Shown here: positions 54,056 to 64,000 of the stretch, piece by piece
Position numbering within the stretch: the first letter of the stretch is position 1
How the letters are laid out: every line of letters begins with the position of its first letter
Assembly (NCBI GenBank): GCA_947568835.1
Contig: OX387604.1
Location: 2,770,001 to 2,834,000 of the forward strand
Length of the DNA: 64,000 nucleotides
From: Protonemura montana
Lineage: Eukaryota; Arthropoda; Insecta; Plecoptera; Nemouridae
Reading direction: 5' to 3'
Made by a program: the position numbers and the translations under genes
The notes under the pieces: generated by a model
Database searches by the model: none
What the model was told of the DNA's origin: nothing
The model's input: only the letters and a program-made list of their open reading frames with translations

Positions 54056-57000
54056 CTGGCTCGGTTGGGCACACCAAACACGGCTTAAGGGGTGCAAATG
54101 AGTGCCCACGGACCAGGTGACAGGTTAAATGTAGACTGCCTCGATTGGCAGCTGGCATTTGGCAATATGCTTTAAAGGAAGCAATTTAGCTGAACGTCTT
54201 CATTGTTCTCGAAAGATTTCATTACACATTTCTGTGTGTAGCTGTTAACACGTTTGGCAGATAAAAATAGAAACAATTTTGCATATAATTCGTATTTTCG
54301 GCATCAAAGAGATATGGATAAAATGCTAATGCATACCAATAAGAAGGTATCAGGTATATTTCAGTATTTATCAATTCTCTACACGTTTATCGTAATCAAA
54401 ATCAGTCTAATCTAAGCGTTACCACACTAACACCTTGCGGGTACAGTTAAGAAATTTCACTTGCGATTTGGGCTCATTGCATTTTCCATACTTCATCCAT
54501 ACTTTTGTTCTACGGTTCAAATGTGCGTGGAAAGCATATTTTTATTCCAGGCAAAGTGTTTTATGGATAAGAAATTATGTACTTTTCCTCTTCCTTCAAG
54601 GTTGATTATTTGTAAGCACTTAACAGCTTGGAAAGCTTTAATCTTCCCCTACGTATGATCTAAATGTTGCCCATCCCGTGAAGGTTCAGAGCTTGCAGGC
54701 AAAAGAAGTAGACTTTTGAAGACTGATTGATGGACTTCGAAGTGTGTGGGGTGGGGGGGTTTAGGGCGATAGGGGTTCAAATGTATTTACCTGCCAATTC
54801 CCATCCCAGAAAATATCCTAATCTTTCCAGCCAATGACAGCACTTCCCAATAACACAAATCTCAGCTTGAAATCTCTGATCTGTTTTGAAGATGAATGTT
54901 GTGAAGACCTTACTTGACAAGTGATTGATTTTAAGACCAGTCACTGGCAGATTGGATCATAGCTCTTCAGTTTAGTATTGAAAATGGAAGCCCTACCAGT
55001 CTGTGCACGGTTACTACTTAGTTCAAGTATTTCAAATTCGATTTGTAACTTTCTGTTCATTGCTGTTATTTTGCATTGTTATCTTTTAGCGTGACTTTGA
55101 GACTCGGTGTTTAAGTAAAATTGAAGACATATCAAAATGAAACTTGTTTGATGGTTCAATTTCTCTAATTTACAACAATAATTCTGCTTCCTTAAAGCAT
55201 TTGTGCAGAATTTCTTACCTAGTAATATTTTTTCCGTCTTTTCCTTCTCCTCCTTATTCGCCTGTTCGTAACCACCTTCGTTTCTTCTTTCCTCAGCTCT
55301 TGATTCTTTTTAACACTTGTTTTATTGTTAATTTCCGAACACAAAAATACTTCTCCATTTCTGCTACCGCTTGTCTTGCTACTGATTCTTGGTGGATCAC
55401 CTACTCACATCAAAGTCTTCTCACGTTTCAACCCGACACCATTTCAACGGTGTCATTGTCAATTCAAATAATATACGTACACGCGTCCACTGAGAAGATA
55501 TTTGATTTTTATACTGAGAATTTCAAGTTAATATTTAAATCGAAAATGTCGTAGTTGATGCCTCATTTTAGAAACGTTATCCAGCAAGACACAAAAGCGT
55601 CCAGCAATGTTTGCAAGGAAAATATCGTCACCTTCTTGCTTCACTTAGATGCATTCTTTATACCACTTTGTTCTTCTTTTTCTTGCACGTTATTTTACTC
55701 GCACAAAACAAATCGGAATGAAACTGCACCTTTTTTCGACTTTTGTATTTACTTGTTTTGTAATTCAGACAATTCTTTCCCGTTGATATTATTTTATCCA
55801 ATGATTCAGACTAGTCTTTTGTGCAAGGCAAAATGTTTTGTACCAGCTTATCTTAAAGATACGTGCGATTGATGTATGTTGTTAACACATAAGAGATAAA
55901 TATCAGGTGTTAAGTTCGCGTGCAGAGCCTAGCACGGGTTTCACCGGACGAATTGTCGAAAGTAAGACGGAAGTTCACCAAAGTGCAAGAAATTATCACT
56001 TCTCACATCAATTACAGCGACATCTATTTAAATCACCGAACATTAATCGAAGTAGAGACAGTACTTAATATTCTTGTTGATAACACGACGTTCAGCACAC
56101 TTTCAATATCCGAAACGCGTCTTTTATTTTCCTTTTTTAATTTTACGTTATCACAGAGGACGAATTTAACAAACTGCTTCTAAAGAGTTTTTATCAATCA
56201 CTTGTTTGCAAGAATTTATAACTGAATTACATGGTTTTAAATCAATACTGGTGTATTGTGACGAATGACGGCAGGTTTGACACAATCTTCGTCGATTTTA
56301 GCACGAGTCACTTATATCTGCGTAAAACTTTCGCAAACAAGCTCTTCTTTGAGCAACGTTCGCTTGAAACTGGACTATACACCTCTTGGTAATTAATATA
56401 TTCAGCCTCTTGCGGTGCCCCCCCTTTCTTTAGGTATTACACTGGGTTCGAGACCATCGTAACAATTATTAACGTTCATTGCGTGACGAAACGCTATTTT
56501 TTTTAATTTTCTTTCTCTTTTCAACGCTGGACTGGAGAGGGAGTGAGAGATCTACACAGTTTTTGACGTCTTGATTCCTTCACCAGTTGTTCAACCACTC
56601 CATGGAATGACCAATCACCAGCTTGTATTTCCAAAGTGATAAATTATGATGACGTATTGTGAAGAGTCCTTATTCAGTTGGTCTCTTCAAGATGCAATCC
56701 GTTACAGAAGTGCAGTCAACATGAATAATTATCGTTCAAATACCGAATATTCTCCATATTGATTTGATTGTTGCTTGAAATTTGCTTTTATTTCAATTGT
56801 TTTCGTGAAATTCTTGTAATTTTCTTGACTTTTCTTCGCTTGAAACCAAAGGTGTATTGTTGTTGATTGTATGTGGCCTGGATGTTGTTAATTAGAGATG
56901 ATTTGCACTGAAATATTGATTTTTAAAGCGATCGCACACGTGCAGGTTTGTTTGCTGGTTCCCGATGCAGGGAACACGTGGTAGAAGCGGCAAGGCAACG

Positions 57001-57494
57001 GTGGGCAGCATTCACGAGACCAAACACCAAATGCTACACCACTCCACACCAGTTACCCAAGGCAGGATACGTCCGTTACTTCCAAATATTTCTTAAGTTG
57101 ATACAGTCATATAAACCGTCTTCCGCTCAATGTTACTAAATATGTTGACTAAAATCTGGAATATTTTTCTTTGTAAATATCTATAGGTTAAAAAATACTT
57201 CACATATTAATCTTTTAGATGCACACTTAAACTTTCCACTCAACTATATTGTCTCATTATTTAGAAGATATTTGCAGCACTTAAAACATTCAGCCTTCCT
57301 AGCGTTTACAAACGTATTGTTCAATAGATTTTATTTTATGTTTTTATCTGAGGTCTTTCTTTTACAGTCTATAATATTATTGTTATATTTATTTAATTGT
57401 GAAATTCCAAGACCAACTCGTAGTAAAATATACTATGAACAAGGGATACATATAGTGAATAGCAATGCGAATGATGCGTACGAAATGAACCGAA

Positions 57495-57760
57495 GCTGGC
57501 TACTGAATCGCACGAGCGACAGTCAGCGAACACTGCACAGAGAGCGGCGCCTTTCCCCCGAATCCCCCCCTCCCGTGCCCGCCCCCCCGACGCCGCCGAC
57601 GCCGCCGTTGTTGGACCATGGATGGCGTCGGGGAGCGGGTGGAAGTGAGGGGGGTGCGGAGTTGGCGCAGGGACGAGCGGCAGGCTGCATCCTAGCACAT
57701 GCACATGCACGCCGCGACGCCGACGCCGACGCCAAAGTTGCCCGCCAAACACGCGCCACT
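57495..57760 (-). promoter_or_regulatory. CpG-rich island with Inr/DPE-like start on minus strand
   Basis: About 200 bases (57541-57745) are strongly GC- and CpG-rich within AT-rich surroundings, including GCC/GAC triplet repeats. At the lower edge, on the minus strand, is TCAGTA with its A at 57504. Counting that A as +1, position +24 is G and +28 to +32 read GCATC, matching five of six positions of the functional DPE set. Hox promoters in Drosophila are commonly TATA-less Inr/DPE promoters. This could be a distal Antp promoter or an unrelated start. No convincing donor was found downstream. Confidence 0.35.
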
Positions 57761-60356
57761 GGTCAGAATCGGGCACCACTTGCCACAATCAAACGCCATC
57801 GTTGGCTAAAAGACACCACTGATCTTTTATAGACGCCACTGGTTTAAAATAGGCGCAAAATAGAGCAGATTCGGTACGATTCGTCATGAAATTAGCCGAA
57901 ATCTTGCAAGTTGTTAGGTATCAATGTGCTCTAATCTGTATTGCATGAATTATGAGGTGAAAACGAATTGCTGATTGATCTGGGGTCAGCTGAGAAAAAT
58001 AAGGGGTGGATGCGCGCTTTAATAAAATTGTTATTTTTTTATTAGTTTGTTGCGTGAGCTAATTAGCATAAAAGTGTACAATTATTTTGTTCGTGGAGGA
58101 AAAGCAACATGCCAATTTACTTGAAAGCAATATTTATGTGCCCGTTTTACCAATTCAGTGACGGTCACGTTATAGCATAGGAAAGGTGCATGTAAAAGTG
58201 AGTTAATAAATAAATAAGTGAACAATTCCGTGTCAAAAGATTGATTTGAATTTATGCCTATCAGATATATTATTAGATTGAATTTCGATCAGCTGAGTTC
58301 GACCTATGCTCCAGTGGCTTCGTTGGTCGAGTTGATGTATGTACTATGAATTTGAGCTGAACTTGGACTGAGACTTAATCTTTTCGCCACATAGCCCATG
58401 TGCTCGATTCGATCTGTGCAGATTTGCTAGTCTTGACTTGGTGTTATTCCTTGCCATTCCTCTGGCTGTTCCTTATTCCCAACCAGGGCGAGGGCGATCT
58501 CAAGTCGTGGCCAATCTTAGCAGCCTGCAACGGACGCTGAGACGCCGAGCTTGTCTGGAATACTAAAATCTGTGGTACGGGTTACGAGTTACGATCTTCT
58601 GGATGAGATGGGAAAAACCAAACGGCCCGAAAACCAGTTTCTTTATAATTTTTTGCATTTTTTTTTTTTACTGGCCTGCTGACAAAGTTTACAATTTTGG
58701 GTCGGTTTAGACTGATCTCTCGATATTTTTGACTTTTTGCTTCCTGGAGTTTTTTTTTAGGAGACGGGTCTAATTCATGCTCTTTTCCAGAACCAACAAA
58801 ATTAAATTTAAAGCACATTGCAGAGTTTTTTGGGAATTTAGCCGCTTTTTCTGGCTCTTTCAGGCTCTGGTAGACGAAAGGAAAATCTTCTCGAGACTGC
58901 TTATAATTTTGGTTTCAACCTTGGTTAGTCTCATGATATTTTTGGGCCCAAGATGTCAGGGTCGAGACAAAGTTATGGTTTTAAAACAGACTCAGAAATT
59001 ACTTTCCCATGCTGTATTCATTTCCAGTCATTTCTAGATTTAGTTTTTTTCCAAGCCAAGCTGACCATTTCTTAATTTGAGCTAAATCACTTCTGAAGTG
59101 TTGTGCCCTAACATACCAGTTTGAAACATGTCTCTTATGCATTACGCTGGATTGAAAACGCTACTGCTTTTTCATTTTATAATTGCTTTGAAATTTCGCT
59201 GCATGCCTTTAGTGTTATTTATTCTACCGCGTTGTAATTGAATTGAACTAATTAAATTAACATTGCAATTTGCACAATTAAGTTTGTAACACTGTTAAAT
59301 TATTAATAAATAGTTATCTTGCATAGCTAGGTAGTATACTCATATGGTTATAGACGTTGTATTTGTATCCGATTGTAAAAGTTTTTTTTTTAAGCGTCGA
59401 CTGCACACGTGCTGTGTAAGTCCTTAATTTACACCTTTTGACGTCAGGCTCGGCAATCTCACCAATCTCACGATCTCGCCAAAGCCCACATGTCTTGATC
59501 TAGACGGCGGATTATGAATTGCAGATCAAGGATAGCTGACAATGTTTTGATCTTTGCAGGGAGATGGAGACTGAATTGACAGACGAAGTCATCTCCTTGA
59601 GTAACTAGAGTTCGTGGCCAATCAGCTTGTCTCTACGAATTGGGGCGTTGCTTGGGACTTTCGCTCCAGACCGACTTCTCCCAAATGAATGAGGTATAGT
59701 AGAACATAGCAGAAATCCGGGATCCAAAATAAATGTTGTCCTGCACTTTATTCACTCTTTTTATCTCTCTTACTCGTTATTTTTTAAATGTTGGGTAAGA
59801 AATTGCAATAAAATGTCTACCTTTTTAGTAAAACGGTATGCCATTATTATCTAAAACTTACAGCATGGCAATTTTAAATGTTTTGTCAGTAGCATGAACT
59901 ATTCCTTTCATGGTCGAAACTAGAAGCAATAAATTATGAAATAATAACAGTACCTACAGCAGAAAATGTTCTACTTTGATGCATTCTATTAAAAACTTAA
60001 TGGAAAACTTGGAAAACTTTCGTTCGGTGTTGTATATATAATCCATCTTCTTACAATGGGCCAGTCCAGGAGAAGAAAGCAGCATGCTATGGATAAGACA
60101 ATTATTCAGAGATGGCTCTTTGTGAGACAGACTCACCCCCTCGCCCCTCTTCCCGACCGCTCCCGTTCAAGGCCCAGGATGAGTGGGACCGTGAAACAGG
60201 AATCAGGATAGGGGAAAGGTGAGACGGAGAAGAAAGTATCAGGACATAGGTATAGTACATTTTATACGAGATAAGCTGGTTTCTGGTTAGTGCACAAGGC
60301 CGGGAGACAAGATTATGAAGTAGGTCTCCTACAAAGCTTGTTGAACGTATATATGT

Positions 60357-60384
60357 GAACGTTAGAACGTTAGAACGTTGAACG
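60357..60384 (+). repeat. 9-bp tandem repeat (GAACGTTA)n-type
   Basis: Three copies of AACGTTAGA-type 9-mers give a short array with palindromic AACGTT cores. Confidence 0.7.
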
Positions 60385-61789
60385 GAACGAGCCACGCAAC
60401 GTTTTGCTAACGTTTGCTAGCACCGGGAGCAGGACACTGTGGAAAGAAAACTGGGCACCCGTGTAATTAAAATGTGTCAGGTTTGCAGGTTGAGTTGGGC
60501 GGAAGTCTCCCCTTCTGTGTGAAACTTTTCCATCCCCTGGTGAATTGAGCGAGAAATCCTTAGGCAATGTACCCTGTGCACTCGTACACCAAGTTTAGAG
60601 TAACAGCCTCATTACCTTTACCTTTACGTGATGCTTCTCAACGGATGAGAGTATTATTGCCGAAGGTGTAGATCAGAGATATAATTTTTTAAGCAAACAC
60701 AAACCTTTTTAGCGTTTTGCCTAATTGGCAATAAATAACAAAAGCAAATTCATCTAATTTTCCTACAACGCTTTCAAAATAGAAGTGCTCCCTCTGAGAT
60801 AAGTTTATTTTTAATTATTTTATTTTTATTCCCAGCTTGTGTGAAATCTCATTAAGGAATTGGATGTATCTCTATGTCTTATATCTCTAAATGCCAGAAA
60901 AAGCACAGACTCAACGCCAAGTCAGACGAACTATCCTACACCGTCAACTATTCCACTTATATTTCCAAGATATCCTTTCGACTTTAGATAAAAGAAATTT
61001 CTCTATACTCGTGAAAAGTTTTTCGCTTTGTATCGTCGCAAGTCGCGTATCCAGGCTTATCCTGTAGAAAAGAAAATAAGGAATATGGGTGTTACGTGGA
61101 GGGTGAGACAGGGCAGGGGTGGGGCCAGGATGCAGATAAGGATAGCGATGTGCGGCAGACAAGACGAAGAGGGATGTACAATAATGTAAGAAGAACAGAC
61201 AGTGACGTAGATTTATTGAAGTCAAAGGGAAAGATAGAAAGAGATAGAACACTTGGAATTGGAGAATTTTCTTACTGATTAATCCTGTACTGAACAAAAA
61301 AACTGATCTACATGAAAATTGCTTTCTCGTTTTATAAAGCAAATAAATTGTCTCTCTCTTTGTCAACTTGTCAATTCTCAGAGTGAATCTCAATTAAAAG
61401 TGAATACAGTTTCGAAGATACATGAAAACAATGGGGGCTAACGGTGTAAATTCTGCACGTGAAATTACAGTTTATACCCAAACAAATACGCTCTGGCCCG
61501 ATAAAAAAAACATTTCGCAAGATCACTTCTTTGAAATCCTAGAATTATTTGCGTCGCCGTCCATCTTACAACAATATTAAAGATTCAATATTATTTAAAA
61601 TAAGAACATTTTAATAACTCAGTTTACAAAGTATTTCGAATACTCAGTTTGTGCTTCCTAGAACTAAAACCCGCGAATTGATTTACTACAATAACCTGAT
61701 CAAAAAACTCACATCAATGAACAAGAAAGTTACCAAGTAAAAGAATACTCTCCGACCCATCATATATCTCAGTAAAATACCGGAAGCTT

Positions 61790-61860
61790 GCGTATGTGCG
61801 TACGTGCGTATGTGCGTATGTGCGTATGTGCGTATGTGCGTATGTGCGTATATGCTTGCG
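61790..61860 (+). repeat. 8-bp satellite (GTGCGTAT)n
   Basis: About eight nearly perfect copies of GTGCGTAT run head to tail, with a few substitutions at the ends. It is simple tandem DNA with no gene. Confidence 0.85.
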
Positions 61861-62111
61861 TGTTGGCATTGTGTGATTGAGAACAGTTAGTGGTCGGTAA
61901 GTCGGTGTAGGAGGGCAGCAGCAAAGTCATCGTCACGAGATGATGCTGCCTGCCTGACTGCCTGCCAGACTGCCTTCCCGACTGCCTTCCAGCCTGCCTC
62001 TTTGCCTGCTTCTCCGGGATTTATTATCCTACAAGAAACGACAACGAGTACTGACACAAATACTAGCTGAGAGGAGAGCATCAGTCCTGCTACTGCTTGC
62101 CCCCGGCTCTA

Positions 62112-62162
62112 TGCCTTGCCCTGCCTTGCCCTGTCTTGCCCTGCCTTGCCCTGCCTTGCCCT
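62112..62162 (+). repeat. 10-bp tandem repeat (CCTTGCCCTG)n
   Basis: Five near-perfect copies of a C-rich 10-base unit. Just before it (61943-62010) is a degenerate CTGCC-rich tract. Confidence 0.8.
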
Positions 62163-64000
62163 AGCCTACACTACCAGTGGCACTCTACCTCTCTTCTAGC
62201 GTCCTGCTCTTGCATTTTCGAATTGTTTCTCTCTTCTCACTTCCTCCTAACCTCTCCAAACCTCACCCAACTTCCCACTCCAGACAGTGTCTAACTTGTC
62301 CCTCTTTGTGACCGAGAATAGAAGAACTTTACTAACATCGCAATCTAAACTCTAATCACAATCAATTTTATAGCACTGCGTATTAAAATGCAATTGCTGC
62401 GAATCACTTTTGATAATAGATCCCATTTGATTGGTTGCGCTGATAACTTCACTGCTCTTTTTTGCCAACATTTTTTTTTGTTCTTTTCAGGAAATTGAGT
62501 TTCCATTGAGTTGATGGAAAAGTTCTCGAGGAAAAGGAAGGATAGAGGGTCGAGAAACGCACTGCAAAGCGGAAAAGAAAACTGCGAAGACTTTTCATCG
62601 GGTGGGAAACCCGAATATGATGCAACTTGAAAATTAAAATAAAATTTGTTATTGAATCAGATTGACGCTAGAAAAATAAGCTGATGACAGGTATGGTAGT
62701 AGGTAAATGATGACAAAAATATGATAAATGCCTAGAAATAAATGCTAATGTTTAGTTTAGTTTATTGTATACAATAATTGAGTAGCGGTGGCGTCGGTGG
62801 TATCACTGTGTGTACGCCTAAACCATAGCAAGTAACGTCCTATCCTTCAAAGCGGCGAATCCTTTTAACCCCAGCCCCCTCCGCTCCCTGGCCACCCAGC
62901 CCCTGGCCCCCCCGGCCCCTGGCAGTGAACCACCTACGTGGTACACCCCCGCGAACTTATTTGAGCCTCATCCTAGAGTTAATCTGAAGAGAAAGAGATG
63001 AATTACTGCGAAGTTTTGTTGAGAGAATCTAGGCTGGGTTTCCCCGAATCGAACCCCAATCTCTTGAGGAAATGGAAGAATGAAAAGGCACAAACAAAAA
63101 CTGACTAATAAATGCTTTCGGTGGCAATGTCATCGCATAGGTACTTGAGATAGAAAATACACTTTCTTTCCCCATAGAAAATAGAAAATCATCATTTGTT
63201 CGTGATAATTGACGAGATATTGTGCTAGATATTGTGCGAGTCTAGCGTCGTCGAATGAGGTTTATGCCACAAATTCACTGAGTTGACTTACGCTGTTGTT
63301 TGGGCTTTGATTTACTTTCTTAGAATAATAGTTCAGCATCCAGCTATAAATGATGGATTTCAGAAATTGTGTCTGGGCTGTAAGGAATGAGAATGGGGTG
63401 GCGAAGACTCAGGGCTAAGGGGTGAACGTAGAGCGGGGGTGGCAGTGAGAGAGGGAGGGGGGGGGGGGGGTAGATTTTGGCGAATCTCCGCCGAGTATTG
63501 ATTTAGTGAGGGTGAAGCATGGAAAGATGGAAAGCTCCAGTTCCGGAAGATGAGGAAGAAGAGGGTGGCAATGGCAAGGGGATGACTCTGTGGTTAAGGG
63601 TGGATAGCGGGGGGGGGGGGGGGGGGGGGATTCATGGACGGGAGACAAAGGTTTACGAACATCAGACAAGCATTTTAAATAAGCAGTATGGGAAGTGCAG
63701 CAGTGTGCCACCTATGCGTGTGTTTCATTCCAGGAAAACAAAAAAATGTGGTAAACATTTTCTGTGAGTTTTATTTCCAATGAAGTCTACATTAGCACAT
63801 AAATTCTTATCACCGTCCCATACTTCAAAGAAAAGAGAATGCTTTTTTTTTTGTAGGAAAACCCACAAAATAAGCAAAAAACTTTATTGCACTACAAATA
63901 TTATTAAAACTGGGGTGGTTTTCAAGTTCAGAAGTCAAGGGTGTGTGGTCACAATTTTATGGAGAGATAACAAGCCATAAGGAACCGTCTGTGTTTATGG

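Larger units (their letters stand above)
43928..64000. other. 5' flank of Antp; no gene recognised
   Basis: About 20 kb with no recognisable protein domain, Ubx exon or other homeobox. It holds the CpG-rich blocks at 46.1 and 57.5 kb, the 46.37 kb hairpin, G-rich tracts and most of the simple repeats. A plus-strand frame stays nearly open from 55144 to 55872 (one stop), but its Phe/Ser/Leu-rich translation resembles no family. A possible tRNA-like SINE relic lies near 58310-58430. Confidence 0.55.

Noticed and set aside
57272-57832. 186-codon plus-strand frame
   Set aside because: The Pro/Ala/Arg-rich part comes from the CpG-rich triplet repeats and the rest is AT-rich; no domain and no conserved start context.
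60944-61393. 149-codon minus-strand frame
   Set aside because: No domain or family resemblance; composition follows local pyrimidine bias.
63035-63075. B-box-like GGTTCGATTC on the minus strand
   Set aside because: No T-stem pairing and no A box at the right distance; probably chance.

Overview
The window is animal DNA, AT-rich and almost gene-empty. One protein-coding gene can be supported: a complete Antennapedia (Antp) Hox gene on the minus strand. It has two coding exons, 24715-25465 and 15132-15391, separated by a 9.3 kb intron. Spliced, they encode a 336-residue protein with the conserved N-terminus MSSYFANSYMPD, the YPWM motif and an Antp-class homeodomain containing [16 protein letters not shown]. 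These features place the source in the arthropods, most likely an insect or another pancrustacean. Scattered TAGGTAC/GTACCTA words are a weak hint of a hemipteran or lepidopteran-like genome; the species is not determined.

Layout from low to high coordinates. 1-14.7 kb is the 3' flank of Antp: no gene, a few tRNA-derived SINE relics, and an array of ACGT cores spaced 10 bp apart. 14.7-15.39 kb holds the 3' UTR and the homeobox exon. 15.39-24.71 kb is the intron that splits YPWM from the homeodomain; it contains a close match to the CTCF motif at 20652. 24.72-25.85 kb is the first coding exon with an ATG-free 5' leader and a good splice acceptor. 25.85-43.13 kb is read as a leader intron. It carries a SINE cluster (28.9-30.4 kb) and a tandem duplication (30.6-31.4 kb) with five CTCF-like cores. 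43.1-43.9 kb holds a candidate promoter and noncoding first exon. 43.9-64 kb is upstream DNA, with CpG-rich islands at 46.1 and 57.5 kb (the latter with an Inr/DPE-like start on the minus strand) and many simple repeats.

In arthropod Hox clusters the genes are usually transcribed in one direction, so the low-coordinate side should lead to ftz/Scr and the high-coordinate side to Ubx. Neither is in this window. No rRNA, complete tRNA, CRISPR, retrovirus-like or Polinton-like element, or intact transposon gene was recognised. The other open frames are short and unlike any family I know. The most interesting observation is that a local SINE family carries a CTCF-like motif, and that five such motifs lie in convergent order inside the Antp leader intron.
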